64,000 nucleotides of DNA from JANYCO01 sp035535995 (GCA_035535995.1 DATLOZ010000014.1:1-64000); one strand, 5' to 3'. Counted from the first letter of the stretch, positions 44,563 through 53,561 are shown. The notes: a model not told the origin generated them from the sequence alone. Made by a program: numbers and translations.

Positions 44563-45993
44563 TTAATTTAACCCAAAAAACAATATCCCTACAAGAATCG
44601 CCGCCAATACACAGATAAAATCTACCCAAAGCATGGTAGTAAGAGTATACCTGGTATTTTTAATATTAATACTTCCAAAATAAACAGCGATCACATAGAA
44701 GGTAGTTTCGGCAGCGCATTGAAAGATGCAAGACAATCTACCTGTCAATGAATCCGGCCCATAGGTGATCATTGAATCGATCATAAATCCTCTGGAACCA
44801 CCGGAGCTAAAAGGCCGAAGCAATGCTACGGGAAGCGCGTCTACAATTGATTTGTTGATATTAAACATCAAGAAAAATCTTGCAAGCCCTGAAGTGATCA
44901 TTTCGAATAAGCCACTGTTGCGGAATAAAGAAATGGCCACCAGCATTCCTAAAATATACGGGAACACCGAAAAGCCTGTTTTGGCACCGGAAGTAGCGCC
45001 TTCTACAAAAGAGGAAAATATATTTTTGCCCTGCGCATCAAACGATTTTTCTTTTAGGATCGCATAAACTAAAATAAAAAGAATGATCCCAAACATGAGA
45101 ATGTTGGAAAGGTTTCCGGTAAAATGATTTTTTGCTATGAGATCAAGCGTATTGATAAATAGCAATAAAGAAATGATCACTGCGCTTAATAAGCCAATAG
45201 AAAGAATCAGGGTAGCGCTTTTGAAATTTATTCTTTGCCGAATCCCCACTATCAGTAAGGCCGCGAGTGTGCCTATAAACGAAGTGATGATACAAGGGAT
45301 CATAATGTCGGCGGGGTTGGCGGCATTTTGAGCAGCTCTGTAACCGATAATGGAAGTAGGGATCAAGGTGAGTCCGGCAGCGTGCAGGCACATGAACATG
45401 ATCTGAGAATTGCTCGCTACTTCTTTGTCTTTATTGAGTTCCTGCAAACTCTCCATAGCCTTTAATCCAAAGGGAGTAGCGGCAGAATCCAGTCCGAGAA
45501 AATTAGCGGCGAAATTCAAGGTCATGTATGAAATGGAAGGATGATTTTTGGGAATCTCAGGAAAGATCTTTACAAAAATCGGACTTATCAAAGTAGCCAT
45601 TTTTGCAGAAGCTCCTGAGTCTATCAATAATTGCAAGAGTCCGCAAAAGAAGGTCAGGTAAGCGATCAACGGAATGACAATCTCTGTGATCGTATTTCTA
45701 CAAGTGGTAAGCAAACCATCGGCTTGTTGTTTGCCATGGTAAATCTTTACTACTGATTTTTCCTGCACAAAACTGGTATCGTTGAGAATGACTGTATGAG
45801 CCGGACTGGCTTTTAAACTGTCCTGAATATTGACAGGAAGTTGGGAAATGTATTTTTCAGAAATAATTTTCGGTTCGTCTTTTTTTCCGGTCAGGATATA
45901 TTCCAGACTATACGATGAGCCCGTACATAATGTGATAAGCACAAATAACAAGGAAGAAATAAATATTGCTAACCAGAACCTACTTAAGATCAT
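44563..45993 (-). CDS. SpmA/SpmB-like fused nucleoside-recognition membrane protein
   Basis: 476 residues, about ten membrane helices, with two gate-domain (nucleoside recognition) halves: NFAANFLGLDSAATPFGLKAMESLQ and the second half around GFSVFPYILGMLVAISLFRNSGLF and ALLRPFSSGGSRGFMIDSM. In Bacillus, SpmA and SpmB are separate spore-core dehydration proteins; the fused form is common in non-sporulating Bacteroidota, where its role is unknown. A soluble loop of about 70 residues follows the first helix. Stand-alone gene. Confidence 0.87.
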   Translation of the reverse strand: MILSRFWLAIFISSLLFVLITLCTGSSYSLEYILTGKKDEPKIISEKYISQLPVNIQDSLKASPAHTVILNDTSFVQEKSVVKIYHGKQQADGLLTTCRNTITEIVIPLIAYLTFFCGLLQLLIDSGASAKMATLISPIFVKIFPEIPKNHPSISYMTLNFAANFLGLDSAATPFGLKAMESLQELNKDKEVASNSQIMFMCLHAAGLTLIPTSIIGYRAAQNAANPADIMIPCIITSFIGTLAALLIVGIRQRINFKSATLILSIGLLSAVIISLLLFINTLDLIAKNHFTGNLSNILMFGIILFILVYAILKEKSFDAQGKNIFSSFVEGATSGAKTGFSVFPYILGMLVAISLFRNSGLFEMITSGLARFFLMFNINKSIVDALPVALLRPFSSGGSRGFMIDSMITYGPDSLTGRLSCIFQCAAETTFYVIAVYFGSINIKNTRYTLTTMLWVDFICVLAAILVGILFFGLN

Positions 45994-46077
45994 TTTAAAA
46001 GCTTTAAGTTTCTTGGTTAATGTTAACTAATATTCTTGGCTGGAGCAAGCGGGACGGTTAGTTTTCTACTTCTTTTA

Positions 46078-46207
46078 GGGCGTGTTGTAGAATAATGGGA
46101 TTTGTCTTTTGGACAACACCTGTAAGGTTTCTAAAAACCTTACAGGTGTGAAAAACCGACTTATCAGTTTTAATTTTCCTGTTTCCACATTATTCTACAA
46201 TATGCCC
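46078..46207. repeat. Nested inverted repeat containing a CACCTGTAAGGTTT hairpin
   Basis: Outer 20-nt arms (46078-46097 and 46188-46207, two mismatches) surround a perfect 15-nt hairpin (46116-46130 and 46135-46149, 4-nt loop CTAA). It lies between the spmAB-like and LuxR genes; no gene in the gap. Confidence 0.8.
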
Positions 46208-46212
46208 TTCTT

Positions 46213-46989
46213 TTATTCTTTCAGTTTTCTTAATAGATTTTTCCTGTGGGTTGATACTGTATTGGTACTGATAAAAAGTTTATCAGCGATCATTTTAGTA
46301 GACATGCCATCCTCTACAAGCTTCATGATTTCTTTTTCTCGATCAGAAAGTACATGATCTATTTTATACGGCAAAAAATCTTTTGAAAAGATAACTTCAT
46401 GTTCATTTTCGCCATTTTTTTTATAAATATTGAAGTTCAGTTTTTCATCTTTTTTATACTTATCAATATTTGAGATCAGCTTAAATCCATATCTTGGGAA
46501 TCCCTGCTCGTCGCAGGCAAGTACTGACATCTGGTGATAATACCATTCATAATGGCCCCTGGTTGTTTTTAGCAAAGTGTTGTACGTTACATGCAAATCC
46601 TTTGCCTGGTTAAGTGGGGCATGATCAGCAAATGTCTTGAAAATAGTAGGGTACAATTGTTCTATAAAAAGATTTTTCTGATTCTCTTCAAAGCTCGTCA
46701 TTGCACGGCCAAAACCTTGCTCAAGAAGTTCATTAGGATCTATATCCAGCTCAGCTTTTACATTTTCGCTGACATATACATATCCCTTGATACCATAGTC
46801 CAATACTACAACGATCGCCGGAGAATGTTTGATAAATAAATTTGTTTGAATATCACGAAGAATACTATCGCGGTCAATGCTACAAAAAAAATCTCCGGAA
46901 GCATATTGATTAATAATTGAATGAATGATCTTATTCCAGGCTTGAGATTCTTCGAAAAGTTGTTGTTGGTAATCTGATTTCATTATCAT
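46213..46989 (-). CDS. LuxR-family transcriptional regulator with PAS-like sensor
   Basis: 258 residues (the ATG at 46983 is also possible). The N-terminal 180 residues have PAS-like spacing (HSPAIVVVLDYGIKGYVYVSENVKAEL, YEWYYHQMSVLACDEQGFPRYG). The C-terminal helix-turn-helix (VLSDREKEIMKLVEDGMSTKMIADKLFISTNTVSTHRKNLLRKL) is a GerE/LuxR domain. Ligand unknown. The divergent neighbour is the T9SS protein at 47272, which it might control. Confidence 0.9.
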   Translation of the reverse strand: MIMKSDYQQQLFEESQAWNKIIHSIINQYASGDFFCSIDRDSILRDIQTNLFIKHSPAIVVVLDYGIKGYVYVSENVKAELDIDPNELLEQGFGRAMTSFEENQKNLFIEQLYPTIFKTFADHAPLNQAKDLHVTYNTLLKTTRGHYEWYYHQMSVLACDEQGFPRYGFKLISNIDKYKKDEKLNFNIYKKNGENEHEVIFSKDFLPYKIDHVLSDREKEIMKLVEDGMSTKMIADKLFISTNTVSTHRKNLLRKLKE

Positions 46990-47122
46990 AATTGATGTAT
47001 TATTTGTTGGCGAAAAACATGATCAATCTAACGAAAATTAGCCGCTGCTTCAAGCAAAATACGTTCTGTTTTAGGCTCTCGAAAGACAAATAAAATTATT
47101 TTAAAATATACCGGCGGATCTC

Positions 47123-47147
47123 TGTAACGTTTTAAAAAATTTACGTC
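47123..47147 (+). promoter_or_regulatory. ECF-type promoter candidate
   Basis: TGTAAC (47123-47128) and CGTC (47144-47147), with the same 19-nt AAC-to-GTC distance as the 13385 site. It lies 125 nt before the T9SS protein ATG, farther than usual, so a leader is implied if the site is real. Confidence 0.4.
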
Positions 47148-47271
47148 ATCTTATAATAGGACTTATTTAAAATCTGTTTGAATGAGCCTAATTATACCTA
47201 TCAGTGGGTATTTCCGGTAGCTGTTTTTTTCTTGAGCTTTGTATCACCAATATAAAAGCCAAATAAAAAAC

Positions 47272-48258
47272 ATGAAAAAATTATTTACTCTTATTTTCAT
47301 TTTCACACTATCGTATAGCAGCTACGCTCAGCAAAATTTCACGTTTATAAATGTTCCTGCTACGAGTTCTACAACACCTTTCAAATACGCCAGTAGCACT
47401 TCTCTAAGTGCAGGCCCTTCAGGAAATCAGACCTGGGATTTTTCAGGCATTTCTTTTTCAAGCTATCCAGGAATCCCCAACGAGACGTACACTTCCGGAA
47501 ACGGCCTTGGCAACCTTGGAGTATCGAATCTTGGATTGTACTATTATTCCATCTCTTCTACAGGAAAAACTTTGGTGGGCACTGACGATGACACATACAC
47601 AGACGGGGCACAGGTGCTCACGCTACCCATGACTTACAATGCCACTACTACAGATGCATTTTCAGGACATGGATATTTTTCTGTAGGTCCGGATGCAGGA
47701 TCTACTACCATCAGTAATGGAGCTGTCACTACCGTGTACGACGGATATGGTACGTTGATCACTAATTATGGAACGTATACGGATGTAGTAAGAATTAAAA
47801 CTACAATGACTTATACAACAACATACAATTCTACTTCAGCAACCGACGATCAGACAAATGTAACCTATGATTGGTATTCACTTTCTACAGGAAAGTTGAT
47901 CTATACCTTACAAGAATATACAACAACTTCTTCTGGTGGTTCAGGATCAAGCAAATTAGCCTTGTCCTTTAATACTGCTACTACTACTTCGATACTTTCT
48001 GTAGTAAAACCTGAAACATCTTTTTCTGTATATCCCAATCCTACAACGGATAAATTAATTGTTCAAGCGAATAAAATTGAATCTGGAAACTATACTGTAA
48101 AAATTATCAATGAAAAAGGAAGTATAGAACAAACAAGTTTTGTAACTGTAACAGATACTAATATTGAAATAGAAACTTCTTCCTTAATAAATGGTAAGTA
48201 CATCATCAATCTATCTTCTTCTACTTTCAATGAAAGTTTCAGCTTTATAAAAAATTAA
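47272..48258 (+). CDS. Secreted protein with T9SS type A sorting domain
   Basis: 328 residues from the ATG at 47272 (MKKLFTLIFIFTLSYSSYAQ signal peptide); the frame opens at 47239. Thr/Ser/Gly-rich beta-sandwich core without recognised enzymatic residues. The C-terminal sorting domain begins SFSVYPNPTTDKL and ends NESFSFIKN. Ends in a strong terminator. Possibly ECF-controlled (see 47123). Confidence 0.83.
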   Translation: MKKLFTLIFIFTLSYSSYAQQNFTFINVPATSSTTPFKYASSTSLSAGPSGNQTWDFSGISFSSYPGIPNETYTSGNGLGNLGVSNLGLYYYSISSTGKTLVGTDDDTYTDGAQVLTLPMTYNATTTDAFSGHGYFSVGPDAGSTTISNGAVTTVYDGYGTLITNYGTYTDVVRIKTTMTYTTTYNSTSATDDQTNVTYDWYSLSTGKLIYTLQEYTTTSSGGSGSSKLALSFNTATTTSILSVVKPETSFSVYPNPTTDKLIVQANKIESGNYTVKIINEKGSIEQTSFVTVTDTNIEIETSSLINGKYIINLSSSTFNESFSFIKN

Positions 48259-48315
48259 AGTATGAAAAGTAATTGTCCTAAAAGCTTATAAATTCTGGAT
48301 GATTGGCATTATTAA

Positions 48316-48361
48316 TAAAAAAGAAGTCATTTGAAATTTGCATCAAATGACTTCTTTTTTT
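48316..48361 (+). terminator. Terminator of the T9SS protein gene
   Basis: AAAGAAGTCATTTGA and TCAAATGACTTCTTT arms with a 9-nt loop and a long T run. Confidence 0.93.
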
Positions 48362-48430
48362 ACTGATTTTAATTTTTTATTGAATTCCCTATTGGATCAT
48401 TTCAAAGGCAAAAAAAGTGGCGCGGACATC

Positions 48431-49198
48431 CTATCGAAACACTATACTCTCTTCCAATACATATTTGATCCCTTCACATTCTTCATCGCTTATACTGGTA
48501 GAAGCTGCCACTACGCTATTTAAATGCTGAGTACCAGAGATGTTTTTACCATGAATAATATAGGTGTACAAATGAGGAAAATCGATCAAGACTAAGTAGC
48601 CATCCGCAAATAATCTTTTTAATACAGGAGTATCTTCCTTTGTATTTTGGGGCAGGTATTTCTCCATATATTCTTTCCTGCAAAGCAAACTTCCTTCCCA
48701 TCCTTCATGCCTTTTAATACTGTAGTAAGCCTTGTGGTGAATGCTATCATAGATCGTAAGGCTTGAAAGTGCACACGCCGGTTTCCCAGCATGCTGACAG
48801 GCCAGTATCTGTTGTGATAAACGGCGGGGAGAATACCAATCGTCGTCATCCCATACACAAATAAAATCTGCTTCCGCATACTCAGTGGCCAGATTTCTTT
48901 TTTCGCCCAGCGAAAATTTGGAGTAATGATCAATTTCTATAAAGGTAATATTCGATTCATTGCTTTTCAGGCATATGGAATTTTTAAAAGAGGATCCATC
49001 TAATTTTACAAGATTTACATCTGTCTTGTTTCGGGCAAAGGAAGCCGTATGCGCATCGGAAGCATCGTAGAAAATCAGTAATTCCTTTTCTTCATAATCC
49101 TGATCACGGAAACATTGGATGGCTCTTGGAAGTAATTCAACGCGGTTATCTGTAATACAGATGCAAGCTATTTTATCGATATAATTAATTGATCTCAT
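48431..49198 (-). CDS. Family 2 glycosyltransferase
   Basis: 255 residues with a GT-A fold start (KIACICITDNRVELLPRAIQCF) and the metal-binding acidic motif ICVWDDDDWYSP, followed by LSQQILACQHAGKPACALSS. It would transfer a sugar from a nucleotide donor, probably to a surface glycan. No linked transferase genes, so the acceptor is unknown. Confidence 0.88.
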   Translation of the reverse strand: MRSINYIDKIACICITDNRVELLPRAIQCFRDQDYEEKELLIFYDASDAHTASFARNKTDVNLVKLDGSSFKNSICLKSNESNITFIEIDHYSKFSLGEKRNLATEYAEADFICVWDDDDWYSPRRLSQQILACQHAGKPACALSSLTIYDSIHHKAYYSIKRHEGWEGSLLCRKEYMEKYLPQNTKEDTPVLKRLFADGYLVLIDFPHLYTYIIHGKNISGTQHLNSVVAASTSISDEECEGIKYVLEESIVFR

Positions 49199-49430
49199 AG
49201 ATTTATCCTGGTTAATAGAATATCTCTTTTCTTAAAAAAACATAATACAGACAAGCCATGCTATAGTTGATGACCAGTACAATAAGCTAAATTAAAATGT
49301 AAAAAATAGCATATCACTGTTTGGCACAACTTAGCACAAACTAAAATATAACCAATTGACGGGCATTATTTTATTTCTATAAAAATATTCCGGCATAAGT
49401 GTAAGCAAGAAACATGAGCAAGGATATAAA

Positions 49431-49817
49431 TTACATATAAAAGACGTTGAACTTATGTCCGTCTGGATCTGCGAAAACAAAACCATAATAACCTTTTCCA
49501 AATTCTTCGGGTTCGGAAATGATCTTTCCGCCTGCGCTCTCAACCTCTTTCGCCCATTTATCTACCTGTGTTTTGCTTTCAGCAGAAATAGTGAAGATGA
49601 TCTCATTTGAGTTTTGCGTGTCGGTCATTTCGCCTTTCATAGCGGGTTTGAGTATCTCTTTTAAAAAGAAGTGAATAATAAAATCATTTTTCCCGAAAAA
49701 AAAGCTTGTAAGCTCCTTAGAACTCCCGTTAGATTTAAAACCCAGCTCAGTATAAAATTTAGTTGTCCGCTCCAGATCGCTCACCGCTAAATTTGCCCAT
49801 ATCATTTTAGGATTCAT
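49431..49817 (-). CDS. VOC/glyoxalase-fold protein
   Basis: 128 residues: two beta-alpha-beta-beta-beta modules (NLAVSDLERTTKFYTELGFKSNG and KYYGFVFADPDGHKFNVFYM-like end). Family members include glyoxalase I, dioxygenases and antibiotic-resistance proteins; metal ligands typical of glyoxalase I are not all evident, so catalytic function is open. Confidence 0.87.
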   Translation of the reverse strand: MNPKMIWANLAVSDLERTTKFYTELGFKSNGSSKELTSFFFGKNDFIIHFFLKEILKPAMKGEMTDTQNSNEIIFTISAESKTQVDKWAKEVESAGGKIISEPEEFGKGYYGFVFADPDGHKFNVFYM

Positions 49818-49929
49818 ATTTTTTATTTTTTAAAACCGTTTAAAATTTAATCGTTTTACTGCAAACTTTTTACAGTTGCTGGAGTTTTTCTTTAGATATT
49901 TTTTACAAAGCTACATTTACTCTCCACCG

Positions 49930-49950
49930 TGTTCTGTGGCACACAGAACA
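49930..49950. repeat. Perfect short palindrome TGTTCTGTG/CACAGAACA
   Basis: 9-nt arms with a 3-nt loop (GCA). Part of a diverged longer repeat: GTGGCACACA ... TTTTATTAA ... TTCAGGACAG here (49936-50014) and again near 44480-44520. The gap 49818-50123 holds these repeats, no gene. Confidence 0.55.
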
Positions 49951-50008
49951 TCAAAGCTTTTATTAATAAAAAGATAATTATTGGCTTTATTGTTTATCAG
50001 AACTTCAG

Positions 50009-50123
50009 GACAGTATGGAGTGTGAGCGCGAGTATGGAGGACAAAATCAGTCTGGGTATAAACAAAAATCGAGTGTGAATTTTGAGTTTCAATACTCATT
50101 ACTCACACTCGATACTGATTTTG
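50009..50123. repeat. Hexamer words and nested inverted repeat abutting tRNA-Ser
   Basis: GAGTGT-GAGCGC-GAGTAT words (50017-50034), then arms ATCGAGTGTGA (50068-50078) and TCACACTCGAT (50103-50113), and outer arms ACAAAATCAGT (50041-50051) and ACTGATTTTGT (50114-50124). The last arm touches the 3' end of the tRNA, so the hairpin may act as its terminator. Confidence 0.65.
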
Positions 50124-50208
50124 TAGAGGGAGAGGGATTCGAACCCCCGGACCTGTTACAGTCAACGGTTTTCAAGACCGCCGCATTCGACCGCTCTGCC
50201 ATCCCTCT
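50124..50208 (-). tRNA. tRNA-Ser(UGA)
   Basis: 85-nt class II tRNA on the minus strand: acceptor pairing AGAGGGA (5') with TCCCTCT (3'), GGCAGAGCGG D-arm, anticodon loop with TGA in TCTTGAAAACC, a long variable arm, and GGGTTCGAATCCC T-arm. No encoded CCA. The discriminator reads as A, whereas Ser tRNAs normally have G; this may be a boundary misreading. Confidence 0.93.
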
Positions 50209-50285
50209 GGATTTTGGAGGTACAAAAGTATACCTTTAAATCAATATTAAAAAATATTCTGCTATATTTTTTAATTCTTTGTCTA

Positions 50286-51215
50286 TCAATGTTTCAAAAG
50301 GGTTTTTCGATAGTAATCTTTCTCCGCTACTTCTATACAGGCATTGATCTCATACCCGATTAACAACATCAACGAGATCATATTGAACCAGAGCATCAAA
50401 CCTATCAATGCCCCGATAGAACCATACACTTTGTTGTAAGAATTAAAATGATCTACATAATACGAAAACACCATAGTAAACGCTAAGATCATAATCGTAG
50501 CGATAAAAGATCCGTGTGAGAAAAAGCTCCAGCGCTTATGTACCGCCGGCGCTATATAATAGATCATGGAAATGCCGATATAGAAAATTAAAAACACCAC
50601 CACGTATTTCCCAATGACCAGTGCCAGGGTATCTGTTAGTTGGTGATCCGGGAGATAATGTAGGTAAATCTCCAGCAACACTGTAATACCAATGGCAATC
50701 ACTACAATTACTGTAAGCAGGATGATCACCAGGAAACTGATCATTAATTTTTTCACGAATGTTCTTCTGTCCGATGAACTGTAACATTGGTTGAATGCAT
50801 TCATCATCGCCATAATCCCGTTGGTAGCGGAGTACATCGCAAACACAAATCCAAAACTCATCAGTCCGCCGTGCGGAATGTTCAGGATCTCGTAGATGGT
50901 GCCACTCACCGTCTGATACATGCTTTGCGGCAATACATCACTGAGCGAATCCATCACCTGGTCTTTCAAACCCTGGATAGGAATGTAAGGAATAAGTGTA
51001 AAGGTAAAAATGATAGCCGGGAACATGGAAAGCATAAAGCTGAAAGCCATTGCCCGCGCACGCTCCATGATGCCATCGCGGATCAGTTCTTTCTGAAGGA
51101 TCACCAGAAATACATACATGTTCACTTTCTTTTTGGTGAAATGAATTTCTTTCAAAAAAGAAGTGAACACCTTGAAAGGTGTAGATTTGGTGACAACTTT
51201 AGGAAACCTGATCAT
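50286..51215 (-). CDS. YihY/BrkB-family inner-membrane protein
   Basis: 309 residues from the ATG at 51215, which overlaps the thioesterase stop by 4 nt (ATGA). About six membrane helices; the signature ARAMAFSFMLSMFPAIIFTF and KVYGSIGALIGLMLWFNMISLMLLIGYEIN match the YihY (formerly 'ribonuclease BN') family of unknown transport function. Last gene of the mltG-thioesterase-yihY operon. Confidence 0.9.
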   Translation of the reverse strand: MIRFPKVVTKSTPFKVFTSFLKEIHFTKKKVNMYVFLVILQKELIRDGIMERARAMAFSFMLSMFPAIIFTFTLIPYIPIQGLKDQVMDSLSDVLPQSMYQTVSGTIYEILNIPHGGLMSFGFVFAMYSATNGIMAMMNAFNQCYSSSDRRTFVKKLMISFLVIILLTVIVVIAIGITVLLEIYLHYLPDHQLTDTLALVIGKYVVVFLIFYIGISMIYYIAPAVHKRWSFFSHGSFIATIMILAFTMVFSYYVDHFNSYNKVYGSIGALIGLMLWFNMISLMLLIGYEINACIEVAEKDYYRKTLLKH

Positions 51216-51625
51216 GATTCCTGGAAAAACGGATTTACGATGTTCTGAAATTTTTCCGGCAGGCAACAAGGTTTGCCGGTTTGTGAATTTACAAAAACAA
51301 GTGTGGTTTCAGCTATGGTGAGCAAGATATTTTGCTCGTTGTATACTTCGTATTCAAACACGATCCGCACTCCCGGTTTTTGTTTTACCAATACTTTGAT
51401 CGTAAGCAGATCATCATATTTGGCGGGCTTCAGGTATTTGGTCTTATATTCCAGCACAGGCATCATAACACCCGCTTCCTCCAATTCCTTATAGCTAAAC
51501 CCGATCTTGCGAAACGTTTCCACGCGGCCTACTTCAAAATAGGAAGCGTAGTTCCCATAATAAACATAAGCCATCTGATCCGTCTCCGCATAGCGCACGC
51601 GCAACTCTACCTTATGTTCGATCAT
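51212..51625 (-). CDS. YbgC-like acyl-CoA thioesterase (hotdog fold)
   Basis: 137 residues: VRYAETDQMAYVYYGNYASYFEVGRVE contains the catalytic Asp of 4-hydroxybenzoyl-CoA thioesterase relatives, followed by the hotdog helix and KPCCLPEKFQNIV. Hydrolyses acyl-CoA thioesters; in Proteobacteria YbgC is tied to envelope lipids. Five nt downstream of mltG, overlapping yihY. Confidence 0.92.
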   Translation of the reverse strand: MIEHKVELRVRYAETDQMAYVYYGNYASYFEVGRVETFRKIGFSYKELEEAGVMMPVLEYKTKYLKPAKYDDLLTIKVLVKQKPGVRIVFEYEVYNEQNILLTIAETTLVFVNSQTGKPCCLPEKFQNIVNPFFQES

Positions 51626-51630
51626 GATTC

Positions 51631-52665
51631 TTAATGAATTTTTTGTTTGTCGAGATACTTGCGATAACGGTTCGCATTGTTCACATGATCGCGATAGCTT
51701 TCTGCAAAATCATGATAACCGATCTCGTTTGGACTGGCGCAAAAATAAACATACTTATGCTTTTCTGCATTCAACACCGCATCGATGGTAACCGTGGAAG
51801 GCATATTGATCGGGCCGGGCGGAAGGCCAAGGTTTTTATAAGTATTGTAAGGCGATATACATGCAGTATGTTCTTGCGTCACACGTTTGATCGTAAAATC
51901 CTGCAAAGCATATTTCACCGTAGGATCAGCCTGAAGCGGCATATCGGTTTTAAGCCTGTTGATATATACTCCTGCGATCCTTGATTTTTCTGTGTCTTTA
52001 TTTGTCTCGGCTTCCACAATGGAAGCGATGATCGAGATCTGTATCGGTGTGTAGCCTTGTGCCTTGGCTTTGGCCAGGCGATCTTTGTTCCAGAATTTTT
52101 TGTATTCCTTATTCATTTTTTTCAAAAACTCTTCCGGACTTGCATTCCAAAAGATCTGGTATGTGTTTGGAATAAACATTGCCATTACGGTATTTGTATC
52201 AAAGCCATACTCCGCTACTACTTTAGGATCATTCACCAGTATCAAAAAATCCTGTTCGGAAAATTCCAATTTTTCATCCAGCTTCTTGGCCAGATCTTTT
52301 TTGGTGCGCACGTTGTTGAACGTTAGCTTCAAAGGATCTTGCTGGCCGCTTTTCAGTTTGCGGATTACCGTGAGGTTAGTAGAGTTGCTGGAAAGTAAAT
52401 ACCTGCCTGGTTTTATTTTTTCCTGATAACCCATAAGCTGCGATACAAAAGCGAAAGAAAGCTTATCGGTAAGCACTTGATCTTTTTCGAGTGAATCCAT
52501 CACAGTAGTAAAGTTCGCGCCGGTAGGAATATATAAGTAATAATCTTTTTTATCTACCTGTATATTGGGAGTTTCAAAAATCTGGTAAGCGTAATAGGAA
52601 AAACAAACAAACAGGAGCCCTGCCAATGCAATCACATACCGGATAGTGGGAGTCTTTTTCTTCAT
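51631..52665 (-). CDS. mltG: Endolytic murein transglycosylase MltG
   Basis: 344 residues: one N-terminal membrane helix (YVIALAGLLFVCFSYYAY), a LysM-like region, and the YceG/MltG domain with the catalytic Glu in ASIVEAETNKDTEKSRIAGVYINRL and LQADPTVKYAL. It cleaves nascent peptidoglycan strands and sets glycan length. First gene of a three-gene operon with the thioesterase and YihY. Confidence 0.94.
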   Translation of the reverse strand: MKKKTPTIRYVIALAGLLFVCFSYYAYQIFETPNIQVDKKDYYLYIPTGANFTTVMDSLEKDQVLTDKLSFAFVSQLMGYQEKIKPGRYLLSSNSTNLTVIRKLKSGQQDPLKLTFNNVRTKKDLAKKLDEKLEFSEQDFLILVNDPKVVAEYGFDTNTVMAMFIPNTYQIFWNASPEEFLKKMNKEYKKFWNKDRLAKAKAQGYTPIQISIIASIVEAETNKDTEKSRIAGVYINRLKTDMPLQADPTVKYALQDFTIKRVTQEHTACISPYNTYKNLGLPPGPINMPSTVTIDAVLNAEKHKYVYFCASPNEIGYHDFAESYRDHVNNANRYRKYLDKQKIH

Positions 52666-52726
52666 CTATTTTGAAAATTATATCATCAGGAAATGTAAAA
52701 ATATCAATAAATTATGAATATTAGAA

Positions 52727-52833
52727 TTAAATATGAATTATGAACCTTGATTCACAGGATTAAAAGATTCACATAATATTGATTTGCCTGATTAGTAAAC
52801 CCGTGAATCCATAATTCAATATCCATAACTTAT
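52727..52833. repeat. Degenerate inverted repeat (TATGAAT words plus TTGATTCACAGGATT)
   Basis: Mixed words of the 53.4/57.4 kb and 6.4 kb families, with left words ATTATGAAT... and right CCATAATTCAATATCCATAAC. Occupies the divergent region between mltG and the YrdC gene. Confidence 0.55.
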
Positions 52834-52845
52834 AATTATTGAAAA

Positions 52846-53472
52846 ATGTCTGCCGAATATTTAGAAATACATCCTGCCAATCCACAAGCCAATCGTATCG
52901 CCAAAGCAGTAGAAACCCTTCGCCAGGGCGGCATTGTTGTATACCCGACTGATACTGTGTATGGCATTGGCTGTGATATCCACCAGGCGAGAGCCGTAGA
53001 GCGTTTATGCAGGATCCAGCACATTGATCCGAAAAAGATCAATCTCTCTTTTATCTGTTACGACTTGAGTCATATTTCAGAATACACCAAAAATCTTCCT
53101 ACTGAAATTTTTAAGGTGATGAAACAAACATTGCCTGGCCCGTATACCTTTATTCTCAACGCCAACAACAACGTCCCCAAAATTTTACATACAAAAAAGA
53201 ACACCGTAGGAATTCGCGTACCTGATCATACCATACCGCGTATGATAGTAAAGGAACTGGGGAATCCAATCCTCAACTCTTCGCTCAAGCACGAAGACGG
53301 AATCCTGGAATACCTGACCGATCCTGACGAGATCTACGAACGCTACAAACACTCCGCAGATCTCATCATTATATCCGGCGCCGGAGGCAATATCCCTTCT
53401 ACCATTCTCGACTGTACCGGCCAGCAAGCCGAGCTGGTGCGGGAAGGACTGGGAAGCGTGGAGGAATTATAA
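52846..53472 (+). CDS. Threonylcarbamoyl-AMP synthase (YrdC/Sua5 family)
   Basis: 208 residues: RQGGIVVYPTDTVYGIGCD, NLSFICYDLSHISEY and TVGIRVPDHTIPRMIVKELGNPILNSS are the YrdC-fold ATP/threonine-binding motifs. It makes the activated intermediate for t6A37 in ANN-decoding tRNAs. It lacks the C-terminal Sua5 extension. Its stop codon TAA (53470-53472) lies at the start of an inverted repeat. Confidence 0.92.
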   Translation: MSAEYLEIHPANPQANRIAKAVETLRQGGIVVYPTDTVYGIGCDIHQARAVERLCRIQHIDPKKINLSFICYDLSHISEYTKNLPTEIFKVMKQTLPGPYTFILNANNNVPKILHTKKNTVGIRVPDHTIPRMIVKELGNPILNSSLKHEDGILEYLTDPDEIYERYKHSADLIIISGAGGNIPSTILDCTGQQAELVREGLGSVEEL

Positions 53473-53561
53473 GTTATGAATGTTGAATTATGAGTTATGA
53501 ATTTTAAATCCTAAAACTCTTGGAAAATCATTCATAACTCATAATTCAACATTCATAACTT
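53471..53561. repeat. Perfect 32-nt inverted repeat of TTATGAA heptamers
   Basis: Arms 53471-53502 and 53530-53561 are perfectly complementary; the left arm splits as TTATGAA-TGTTGAA-TTATGAG-TTATGAA. The remaining gap to 53839 holds no gene; it may carry the pspA promoter. Confidence 0.85.
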
